The translations under genes were made by a program, and so were the position numbers. The notes under the pieces were generated by a model. It was not told where the DNA came from and made no database searches. It saw only the letters and a list, made by a program, of their open reading frames with translations. DNA of 48,891 bases from Ectothiorhodospiraceae bacterium (lineage in GTDB: Bacteria > Pseudomonadota > Gammaproteobacteria > XJ16 > Halofilaceae), in contig SLKC01000032.1 in NCBI GenBank assembly GCA_007134775.1, positions 1 through 48,891 of the forward strand, written 5' to 3'. Positions 10,288-18,041 of the stretch are shown here, in pieces; positions within the stretch are counted from its first letter, which is position 1, and the number at the start of each line of letters is the position of its first letter.

Positions 10288-12407
10288 GCGATCACGCCGA
10301 CCTACTGATCGAGATCGGCACCGAGGAGCTGCCGTCGAGCGAGCTGAAAAAGCTCGGCCGTGCCTTCGCCGAACTCATCGACACCGCGCTCGCGGGGGCG
10401 GGCCTCTACCATGGTCGCGTGCACTCATTCGCGACGCCGCGACGCCTGGGTGTGCAGGTCGAGGCCGTGCCGGGCGAGCAGCCCGGCGAGACGGTCGAAC
10501 ACCGCGGGCCGCCGGTGCCCGCGGCGTTTGACGAGCAGGGGCAGCCGACCAAGGCCGCCCTCGGTTTCGCGCGCAAGCACGGCGTCGAGGTCGCCGACCT
10601 CGAACGCCGCGAACAGGGCAAGGCCGAGTACCTGTTCCATGTCGAGCACCGCCCGGGTCGGGGGACACCGGCACTGCTGCCGGCGTTGGTGGAGCGCGCG
10701 CTGCGCGACCTGCCCGCGCGCAAGCGCATGAGCTGGGGGCTGCCCGGCGTCACCTTCCCGCGGCCTGTCCACTGGGCCGTGCTGCTCTTCGGCGAGCAGG
10801 TCGTCGAGGCGGAGTTGCTCGGCGTGACCACGGGGCGGTGGACCCACGGCCATCGGTTCCACCACCCTGAGGCGATCGCGCTGGCGCGACCGGGCGATTA
10901 CGCCGCGCAACTGCGCGACCCCGGCTGGGTCATCGCCGATTTCGACGCACGCCGTGACGCGATCCGCGAGCAGGTCGCCGCCGCCGCGCAGGCCGCCGGT
11001 GGCGAGGCCGATCTCGATGACGAGCTGCTCGACGAGGTCGCCGCGCTGGTCGAGTGGCCCGTCGCCCTGCGCGCCCGCTTCGACCAGCGTTTCCTGCGCG
11101 TGCCGCCCGAGGCGCTGGTCGCGGTGATGAAGGACCATCAGCGCTACTTCCCTGTCTACGACGCCGCGGGCGGACTGCTGCCGGTCTTCGTCACGGTCAG
11201 CAATATCGCCAGCCGCGATCCGGAAGTGGTGCGCGCTGGTAACGAGCGCGTGATCGCCCCGCGCTTCGCCGATGCCGAGTTCTTCTGGGACCAGGACCGC
11301 CAGGCCGGGCTCGCCGCCTTCCACGCGGCCCTCGATCACGATGAGGTCGAGGTGGGCGTCAACGCGGGCCTGCGCGCGATGGTCTTCCACCCGAAGCTGG
11401 GCACGACCGGCGAGAAGGTCGCACGCGTGCGCGACGCCGTGGGCTCGCTCGCCCCGGCCTTCGGCGCGGATCCGGCGGCCGCGACCCGGGCCGCGCGCCT
11501 GGCCAAGTTCGATCTGCTCACCCAGATGGTCGGCGAGTTCCCCGAGCTGCAGGGGATCATGGGCGCCTATTATGTCACCGAGGCGGGCGTGCAGGGCGCG
11601 GAGAAGGTCGCGCCCGCGATCCGCGACCAGTACCGGCCCGCCTTCGCCGGCGACGACATCCCGAACACCCCCGAGGGGTGCGCGCTCGCCGTCGCCGACC
11701 GCCTCGACACGCTGGTCGGGCTGTTCGCGATCGGCCAGCCGCCGACGGGCGACAAGGACCCCTTCGCCCTGCGCCGTGCGGCGCTGGGCACGCTGCGCAT
11801 CCTCATCGAGGGCGGACACGAGGACGTCGATCTCGTCACGGCGTTGCAGGCCAGTGCCGCGAGTTTCCCGCAGCCCGTCGAAGCGGGCGCAGCGGTTGAG
11901 CCCGTGTTCGACTTCATGCTCGACCGCCTGCGCGTCTACTACCTCGACCAGGGCATCGCGCCCGATGTCATCGAGGCGGTGCGCGCGCGCCGGCCCCAGC
12001 GCCCGCTCGATTTCGATCGCCGCCTCCAGGCCCTCGCTGCGTTCCGGGCCGAGGGCGACGCCGCCGCGGTGATCGAGGCCAACAAACGCATCCGCAACAT
12101 CCTGCGCAAGGCCGACGAAGCAGCCACCGAACTCGATGCACAGGCATTGATCGAGCCGGCTGAACGTGAGCTGGTCGCGCAGGTTGAAGCGGCAGCGGGC
12201 GAACTCGAGCCCCTGCTCGCGGACGGTGACTACGCGGCCGCGCTGGCCCGGCTCGGCGCGCTCGCGGGCCCGCTCGATGCCTTCTTCGATGCGGTCATGG
12301 TGATGAGCGACGACGCCGCGCTACGCGCGAACCGGCTCGCGCTGCTCGGGCGCACGCGTGAGCTGTTCCTGCGCGTGGCCGACCTCTCGCGGCTGCAGGG
12401 CGACTGA
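10284..12407 (+). CDS. glyS: Glycyl-tRNA synthetase beta subunit
   Basis: The 707-residue beta chain recognises tRNA-Gly and is needed with GlyQ for charging. It starts [19 protein letters not shown], typical of GlyS, and carries [36 protein letters not shown] and the HD-like region [12 protein letters not shown]. The C-terminal anticodon-binding part includes [13 protein letters not shown]. Length agrees with the family (about 690 residues). The ATG at 10284 overlaps the glyQ stop by four bases, and gmhB follows after a 4-base gap, so these genes form one operon. Confidence 0.97.
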
Positions 12408-12411
12408 GGCC

Positions 12412-12975
12412 GTGCCCCCGCGGCTGGTGATCCTCGACCGCGACGGCGTGCTCAACGCCGAGTCGCCGGATCACATCAAGTCGCCCGCGGAATGGCACCC
12501 GCTACCGGGCAGCCTCGAGGCGGTGGCGCGACTCACCCGGGCGGGCTGGCAGGTCGCGCTGGCGACCAACCAGTCGGGCATCGGGCGCGGCCTGTTCACC
12601 GAGGACGACTTCGCCGCCATCCAACGCCACATCGACGAGCGCCTGGCCACCCTCGGCGGGCGCCTCGATCCGGTGCTCTACTCGCCGCACGGCCCCGACT
12701 CCGATAGTCCGATGCGCAAGCCCGGGCCCGGCATGCTCGAAGAGATCGCCCGGCGTCTCGGCGTCGAGCTGGCCGGCGTGCCCTTCGTCGGCGATTCCTG
12801 GCGCGATATCGCCGCCGCCCGCGCCGCCGGTGCCCAGCCCGTGCTCGTGCGCACCGGCTACGGCGAGAGCACGCTGGCGCAGGGCAAGGACCTCGACGGC
12901 GTGCCCGTCTACGCCGATCTGGCTGCCTTCGTCGACGCCTGGCTCGCCATCCACCCGGAGGGCCCCCATCCATGA
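12412..12975 (+). CDS. gmhB: D-glycero-D-manno-heptose-1,7-bisphosphate 7-phosphatase (zinc-site variant)
   Basis: A 187-residue HAD-family phosphatase that makes ADP-heptose precursors for LPS core. The HAD nucleophile and acid are Asp9 and Asp11 (LDRDGVLN), followed by ATNQSGIGRG, RKPGPGM and FVGDSWRDI. Family members usually hold a structural zinc through Cys/His in a CPHGPDDGCDCRKP-like loop. Here that loop reads YSPHGPDSDSPMRKP (residues 90-104), with all three cysteines replaced and only His93 kept. The start is GTG 12412, 4 bases after glyS. It overlaps plsC by four bases (ATGA). A position between glyS and a plsC-type gene is a common gammaproteobacterial arrangement. Confidence 0.92.
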   Translation: MPPRLVILDRDGVLNAESPDHIKSPAEWHPLPGSLEAVARLTRAGWQVALATNQSGIGRGLFTEDDFAAIQRHIDERLATLGGRLDPVLYSPHGPDSDSPMRKPGPGMLEEIARRLGVELAGVPFVGDSWRDIAAARAAGAQPVLVRTGYGESTLAQGKDLDGVPVYADLAAFVDAWLAIHPEGPHP

Positions 12976-13724
12976 CCGCTTCCCGGCCTCCCTTGCTGCA
13001 CTATCTCCGCGCGACGCTGTTCTGGTGCGTCTTTGCGGGCGTGACCGTGGTCTACTTCATCCCGCTCGGCGTCTTCGTCTGGGCGCTGCCGCGCCACTGG
13101 CGCTACCCGATCGCGCGCAGCTGGGCGGCCTGCAACATCCACGCACTGCGCTGGATCTGTGGCGTGCGCTGGCGCGTGCAGGGCCGTGAAAACATCCCCG
13201 AGGAGCCCGTGATCGTCTTCGCCAAGCACCAGTCGACGTGGGAGACGCTGGCGTTCGCGGTCCTCTTCCCGCCACAGGTCTGGGTGGTCAAGCGCGAGTT
13301 GCTGTGGATCCCGCTGTTCGGCTGGGGCTTCGCCAGCGTCCGCCCGATCGCGATCGACCGCTCGGCCGGCCGCGCCGCCGTCGAGCAGATGGTCGAGCAG
13401 GGCCAGGAGCGCCTCGCTGAAGGCCGCTGGGTGATCATCTTCCCCGAAGGCACTCGAGTGCGCCCCGGCCAGCAGGTGCGCTACAAGATGGGGGGCGCCG
13501 TCCTCGCCGCGCGCTCGGGGCGCTATGTCCTGCCGATCGCCCACAACGCCGGCGAACTCTGGCCGCGCCACAGTTTCGTGAAGTGGCCCGGGACCGTCGA
13601 TGTCGCCGTCGGCGAGCCCATCCCTACCCGCGGCAAGTCGCCGGAGCAGATCAACGCCGAGGCGGGTGCGGCGATCGAGGGCATGATGCGCGGCATCAGC
13701 GGCAGGGCCGCCGATGAGGGCTGA
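12972..13724 (+). CDS. plsC: 1-acyl-sn-glycerol-3-phosphate acyltransferase (PlsC type)
   Basis: A 250-residue membrane acyltransferase converting lysophosphatidate to phosphatidate in phospholipid synthesis. It has an N-terminal membrane helix (about residues 14-38), the catalytic block FAKHQSTWE, and the glycerol-phosphate block FPEGTRV. The catalytic motif is HX4E instead of HX4D. I have seen this KHQSTWET form in several gammaproteobacterial members, so it does not by itself imply inactivity. The start overlaps the gmhB stop (ATGA). A strong inverted repeat lies 67 bases after its stop. Confidence 0.9.
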   Translation: MTASRPPLLHYLRATLFWCVFAGVTVVYFIPLGVFVWALPRHWRYPIARSWAACNIHALRWICGVRWRVQGRENIPEEPVIVFAKHQSTWETLAFAVLFPPQVWVVKRELLWIPLFGWGFASVRPIAIDRSAGRAAVEQMVEQGQERLAEGRWVIIFPEGTRVRPGQQVRYKMGGAVLAARSGRYVLPIAHNAGELWPRHSFVKWPGTVDVAVGEPIPTRGKSPEQINAEAGAAIEGMMRGISGRAADEG

Positions 13725-13791
13725 CGCTGCCGCACAGCCGCGGCGGCGCCAACTGCCGCCGAGTCCGCCACATGTCCGGAATCGGCTGCGC

Positions 13792-13820
13792 CGAATCAGT
13801 CACTTACAGTGACTGATTCG
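13792..13820. terminator. Inverted repeat with 13-base arms between plsC and tas
   Basis: Arms cgaatcagtcact and agtgactgattcg are perfect with a 3-base loop. It lies between two convergent genes, so it could end transcription from both sides, though T-runs are absent. The AT-rich arms contrast with the surrounding GC-rich DNA. Confidence 0.5.
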
Positions 13821-13822
13821 CG

Positions 13823-13842
13823 GCGCGACGTCCGTGTCGCGC
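13823..13842. terminator. Second hairpin upstream of the tas 3' end
   Basis: Arms gcgcgac and gtcgcgc enclose a 6-base loop, 2 bases after the preceding repeat. For tas (minus strand) it is the first structure after the stop at 13855, followed by the AT-rich repeat. Confidence 0.45.
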
Positions 13843-13854
13843 TTGAGCAGCCTG

Positions 13855-14901
13855 TTAGGGCGCGGGGAAGGGGTTGCTCGCGTGGATCGCCTCGATTGCC
13901 GCGAGCACCTCGTCGTCGAGCCCAATGTCCGCGCTGGCGATGTTCTCCTCGAGCTGCGCGCGCGTGGTCGCGCCGATGATGTTTGCGGTGACGAAGGGCC
14001 GCGAGTTGACGTAGGCGAGCGCCATCTGTGCCGGCGACAGGCCGTGCTCGCGCGCGAGCTCGACATAAGCCGCCGTGGCGCGCTCCGCCGTCTCCCCCGT
14101 ATAGCGCGAGAAGCGCGGGTATTCGGTCAGTCGCGCCCCGGAGGGGCGGTTGTCGTTGAGGTACTTGCCGGTAAGCGCGCCGAAGCCGAGGGGGGAGTAG
14201 GCGAGCAGCCCCGTGCGTTCGCGGTGGGCGAACTCGGCCAGGCCGACCTCGAATGCGCGGTTGAGCAGGTTGTAGGGGTTCTGGATGGAGACCACGCGCG
14301 GTAGGCCGTGCTCCGCGGCCAGCCGCAGGTACTGCATCACGCCCCAGGGTGTCTCGTTGGAGAGGCCGACGTAGCGGATCTTGCCGGCCTCGACCAGCCC
14401 GGCGAGCGTGCGCAATACCTCCTCGATGCCCTCGATGGCGCGGCCGTCGTCGGCTTCATCGGGGCTGTAGCCGAGCTGGCCGAAGAAGTTTGTGGGCCGC
14501 GCGGGCCAGTGGATCTGGTAGAGATCGATATAGTCGGTCTGCAGGCGCTCCAGGCTGGCATCGACCGCTTCGCGGATGTGCCGGGCGGTCAGTTCGGGGC
14601 CGCCGCGGATCCACTCGAGGCCGGTGGAGTGGCCGGCGACCTTGGTGGCGACGACGAGGCGGTCGCGATCGCCGCGCTTGGCGAGCCAGCTGCCCATGTA
14701 CTGCTCGGTTCGGCCCTGGGTCTCCGCCTTCGGCGGTACCGGGTAGAGCTCGGCGAGATCGAAGAAGTTGACGCCGCGGTCGACCGCCACGTCGAGCTGT
14801 TCGTGCGCCTCCGCCTCGCTGTTCTGCTCGCCCCAGGTCATCGTCCCGAGACAGATCAGGCTGACCGGGAGGTCGGTGCCGCCAAGCGGTCGGTATTGCA
14901 T
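13855..14901 (-). CDS. tas: NADP(H)-dependent aldo/keto reductase, Tas type
   Basis: A 348-residue TIM-barrel reductase. The aldo/keto reductase tetrad is visible: Asp48 and Tyr53 in FFDLAELYP, Lys87 in VATKVAG and His131 in YQIHWPAR. SIQNPYNLLNRAFEVGL and GLLAYSPLGFGALTGKY match the Tas/potassium-channel-beta branch. The physiological substrate of this branch is not well settled; E. coli Tas was found as a suppressor in tyrosine auxotrophs. It starts 29 bases after the prkB stop on the same strand, so the two may be cotranscribed. Confidence 0.9.
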   Translation of the reverse strand: MQYRPLGGTDLPVSLICLGTMTWGEQNSEAEAHEQLDVAVDRGVNFFDLAELYPVPPKAETQGRTEQYMGSWLAKRGDRDRLVVATKVAGHSTGLEWIRGGPELTARHIREAVDASLERLQTDYIDLYQIHWPARPTNFFGQLGYSPDEADDGRAIEGIEEVLRTLAGLVEAGKIRYVGLSNETPWGVMQYLRLAAEHGLPRVVSIQNPYNLLNRAFEVGLAEFAHRERTGLLAYSPLGFGALTGKYLNDNRPSGARLTEYPRFSRYTGETAERATAAYVELAREHGLSPAQMALAYVNSRPFVTANIIGATTRAQLEENIASADIGLDDEVLAAIEAIHASNPFPAP

Positions 14902-14930
14902 CGGTTGCTCCTCTCTGGGTTGCTGTGCGC

Positions 14931-15815
14931 TCAGCTGCGGATGCGTTCGCCCCGCAGCAGGCGCGCGATGAACGGGGTCAGGATCAGTTCCATGGCGAAG
15001 CCGAGTTTGCCGCCGGGGACGACCAGGGTGTTGGGCCGCGACATGAACGAACCGGCCAGCATCGATAGCAGATAGGGGAAATCCATCGCCTGTTTCGTGG
15101 CATCGCCGAAGCGGATGACCACGAGGCTCTCGTCGGGCGAAGGCACTTCGTGGGTCACGAACGGGTTGGAGGTGTCAACCAGCGGCACGCGCTGGAAGTT
15201 GATGTCGGTACGCGAGAACTGGGGTGTGATGTACTCGACATAGTCGTCCATGCGGCGCTTGATCGTCTCCACCGTGTCCTCGGGTGCATGGCCGCGCGCG
15301 GCGGCGTCGCGGTGGATCTTCTGAATCCACTCGAGATTGACGATCGGCGTGACGCCGACGAGGAAATCGACATGCTGCGCGATGTCGTGATCCTCGGTTA
15401 CGACGCCGCCGTGCAGCCCCTCGTAGAAGAGCATGTCCGTGCCCTCGGGGATTGGCTCCCAGGGCGTAAACTCGCCCTCGGCATAGTGCCCGCCCTGGCG
15501 CGCGACATCCTCGGCGTTATGCAGATAGAGGCGGCGCCAACCCGTGCCCGAGTCCGCGTACTCGCGGAACAGCTCCTCGAGTTGATCGAAGAGGTTGCCT
15601 TCGGGGCCGAAATGGCTGAGGTTGCGCCCCTGTGCCTGGGCCCGGCGGATCGCCGCGGACATCTCGGCGCGCGAGTAACGGTGGAAGCTGTCGCCCTGGA
15701 TGAACAACGGTGTCACCTGGTGACGCCGGAAGATGGCCTCGAAGGCGGTGCGCACCGTCGATGTGCCGGCGCCGGAGGAGCCGGTGACCGCGACTATGGG
15801 ATGCTCGACCGACAT
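14931..15815 (-). CDS. prkB: Phosphoribulokinase of the proteobacterial PrkB/CbbP type
   Basis: A 294-residue kinase with P-loop GSSGAGTS (residues 12-19), the substrate segment QGDSFHRYSRAEM and the block LFYEGLHGGVVTEDHD, followed by VDFLVGVTPIVNLEWIQK. This is the class I phosphoribulokinase family, which phosphorylates ribulose 5-phosphate in the Calvin cycle. Very similar PrkB proteins occur in non-autotrophs such as E. coli, where the role is unclear. No RuBisCO, cbbR or other Calvin gene is in this window, so autotrophy cannot be inferred from it alone. The start is ATG 15815 with GGAGGG. It is divergent from yicC. Confidence 0.9.
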   Translation of the reverse strand: MSVEHPIVAVTGSSGAGTSTVRTAFEAIFRRHQVTPLFIQGDSFHRYSRAEMSAAIRRAQAQGRNLSHFGPEGNLFDQLEELFREYADSGTGWRRLYLHNAEDVARQGGHYAEGEFTPWEPIPEGTDMLFYEGLHGGVVTEDHDIAQHVDFLVGVTPIVNLEWIQKIHRDAAARGHAPEDTVETIKRRMDDYVEYITPQFSRTDINFQRVPLVDTSNPFVTHEVPSPDESLVVIRFGDATKQAMDFPYLLSMLAGSFMSRPNTLVVPGGKLGFAMELILTPFIARLLRGERIRS

Positions 15816-16009
15816 GAACCCTCCATCTCTGCCTCCGGACTCCCGGCCCGAGCGCGGCATGATACCGCACCCGGGGCCTGCGTTTGGGCGGCGCTGCTGC
15901 CCGGTGCGCACCAGCCGGGCCTCGCCCCGTGCTCGCCGGTGGGTACCCGTGTTGGCCTCGGGGCGCCGGGCGCACGCATAATGGCACGATCAACGAAAGG
16001 GGTCCGGCG

Positions 16010-16873
16010 ATGCCTGCGAGCATGACCGCGTTTGCCACGCGCGAGACGATTACGAACGCGGGGGCCCTGTGCTGGGAGCTGCGCTCGGTCAACCACCGCT
16101 ATCTCGAGATCCAGCCGCGCCTGCCGGAGCCGCTGCGCTCGCTGGAGCCGGAGGTGCGCGAGCGCATCGCGGCCGTACTCGGCCGCGGCCGGGTCGAGTG
16201 CACGCTGCGCCTCACCCGCGCCGGCGGCAGCCGGGCGATCGAGGTCGATGAGGAGCTCGTCAGCACCGTGGTGCGGGCCTGCCACACCATCGATGATCAT
16301 CTGATCAATCCCGCCCGGCTGAACTCCTTGGAGATCCTCGGCTGGCCCGGCGTCGTCCGCGAGCCCGAGGTCGACTCGGATGCATTGCGCGAGGCGGCGC
16401 TCGACCTGCTCGATACCGCCCTCGACGATCTGGCGGGCCAGCGTGTGGCGGAGGGGGAGCGCCTGGCTACCCTGATCCGGGAGCGCTGCCAGCGCGTGAC
16501 TGAGTGCGTCGCCAGCGAGCGTGAGAATGCGGCGGGCCTGACCGAGCGGCTGTGTGTGCGCCTGCGCGAACGGCTCGAACAGCTCGATGTCGAGCACGAT
16601 CCGGGGCGGCTGGAACAGGAGCTCGCGTGGCAGGCGCAGCGCCTCGATGTCAGCGAGGAACTCGATCGTCTCGACACGCACGTCGCCGCGGTCGAGGCGG
16701 CCCTGGCGGCGGATGAGCCCGTCGGTCGCCGGCTCGATTTCCTCATGCAGGAACTGCATCGCGAGGCCAACACCCTGGGCTCGAAGGCCGCCGATACCGA
16801 TCGGGCGCAGGCGAGCGTCGAACTCAAGGTCGCGATCGAGCAGATGCGCGAGCAGGTGCAGAACCTCGAGTGA
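16010..16873 (+). CDS. yicC: YicC family protein (endoribonuclease-like)
   Basis: A 287-residue cytoplasmic protein with the YicC N-terminal domain starting MTAFATRET and ELRSVNHRYLEIQPRLPEPLR (in two parts), and the DUF1732 C-terminal domain ending FLMQELHREANTLGSK, the family signature with conserved His/Glu/Asn. E. coli YicC has been reported as an endoribonuclease acting on a small RNA. The start at 16010 is preceded by GAAAGGGG; the second Met is at 16022. CATAAT at 15977 with TTGGCC 19 bases upstream is a weak promoter candidate. Confidence 0.92.
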   Translation: MPASMTAFATRETITNAGALCWELRSVNHRYLEIQPRLPEPLRSLEPEVRERIAAVLGRGRVECTLRLTRAGGSRAIEVDEELVSTVVRACHTIDDHLINPARLNSLEILGWPGVVREPEVDSDALREAALDLLDTALDDLAGQRVAEGERLATLIRERCQRVTECVASERENAAGLTERLCVRLRERLEQLDVEHDPGRLEQELAWQAQRLDVSEELDRLDTHVAAVEAALAADEPVGRRLDFLMQELHREANTLGSKAADTDRAQASVELKVAIEQMREQVQNLE

Positions 16874-16956
16874 ATGCGGCCCGACTCGCGCCCCGCGCGC
16901 AGGCGTGAATCTCCGCCATCGCGGCCTTGCGAGGCGCTACGCCCGGTCTCGGTTGC

Positions 16957-17931
16957 TCAGTAGCGCGGCAGCTCCAGCCCCTCGAACAGCTGTTGACGCT
17001 CCTCTTCGGTCTCCGCGGCCAGCGCCGCGTCGACAACCTCCGGCGTCAGGTGCGGCGCAAAGATCCGGATGAAGTCATACATGAAGCTGCGCAGGCGCGT
17101 GTTGCGGCGGAAGGCGATGCGCGTGGTGCTGCTCGCGAACAGGTGGCTGGCATCGAGGCAGACCAGATCGCCGTCGATCTCGGGCTCATAGGCCATGTTG
17201 GCGAGGATCCCGATCCCGAGGCCGTGCCGCACATAGGTCTTGATGACGTCGGCGTCGGTGGCGGTTAGCACGACATGGGGCGTGAGCCCGGCGGCGTTGA
17301 ACGCCTGATCGAGACGCGAACGCCCGGTGAAGCCGAATACGTAAGTGATCAGTGGTTCGCCGCCGATCTCTTCGAGGGTGATCCGCTCCTTCTGCGCGAG
17401 CGGGTGATCGTGGCGCACGATGACGGCGCGATCCCAGTGGTAGCACGGCATCATCACCAGATCCTCGAAGTGTTCCATCGCTTCGGTGGCGATGGCGAAG
17501 TCGACCGCGCCGCTCGCGGCCATCTCGGCGATCTGCATCGGCGTGCCCTGATTCATGTGCAGTGCCACCCGCGGCCAGGCCGCGGTGAACTGGTCGATCA
17601 CGGGGGGCAAGGCGTAGCGCGCCTGGGTGTGGGTGGTGGCGATGCTCAGGCTGCCGCTGTGCGGGTCACGGAACTCATCGGCGACGCGCTCGATGTTCGC
17701 CGTCTCGCGCAAGACGCGGTTCGCCAGTTCGATGATCGCCTCGCCGGCAGGTGTTGCCCGGGTCAACTGGCGGCCCGTGCGCTCGAAGATCTCGACGCCG
17801 AGCTCGTCCTCAAGCAGGCGGATCTGCTTGGAGATGCCCGGCTGCGAGGTGTGGAGCTGCTCCGCGGTGGCCGAGACATTGAGGCCGTAGCGGGCTACGG
17901 CGGCAATGTAGCGAAGTTGGCGCAGCGTCAT
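16957..17931 (-). CDS. cysB: LysR-type regulator CysB
   Basis: A 324-residue regulator, exactly the length of enterobacterial CysB, that activates cysteine biosynthesis and sulfate assimilation genes with N-acetylserine. The N-terminal winged HTH reads MTLRQLRYIAAVARYGLNVS with SQPGISKQIRLLEDELG. The effector-binding part includes SIATTHTQARYALPPVI, a CysB hallmark, and ATDADVIKTYVRHGLGIGI. The start is ATG 17931; the longer frame to 18063 lacks a ribosome site and reaches into the intergenic DNA. A TATAAC -10-like box lies at 17980-17985 without a good -35. Confidence 0.95.
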   Translation of the reverse strand: MTLRQLRYIAAVARYGLNVSATAEQLHTSQPGISKQIRLLEDELGVEIFERTGRQLTRATPAGEAIIELANRVLRETANIERVADEFRDPHSGSLSIATTHTQARYALPPVIDQFTAAWPRVALHMNQGTPMQIAEMAASGAVDFAIATEAMEHFEDLVMMPCYHWDRAVIVRHDHPLAQKERITLEEIGGEPLITYVFGFTGRSRLDQAFNAAGLTPHVVLTATDADVIKTYVRHGLGIGILANMAYEPEIDGDLVCLDASHLFASSTTRIAFRRNTRLRSFMYDFIRIFAPHLTPEVVDAALAAETEEERQQLFEGLELPRY

Positions 17932-18041
17932 CGAAGCCCTCCCTCTGCGAGCCGGTTCATCGTGGCGAGATAGCTGAAGGTTATAGTCAGCGCCGGTACG
18001 GGCATTCCACTGCATCGTGGCCGTCGATGCAAGGGATCGAA

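Noticed and set aside
10425-11819. Long minus-strand frame within glyS.
   Set aside because: GlyS is fully supported on the plus strand; this frame is antisense with no motif.
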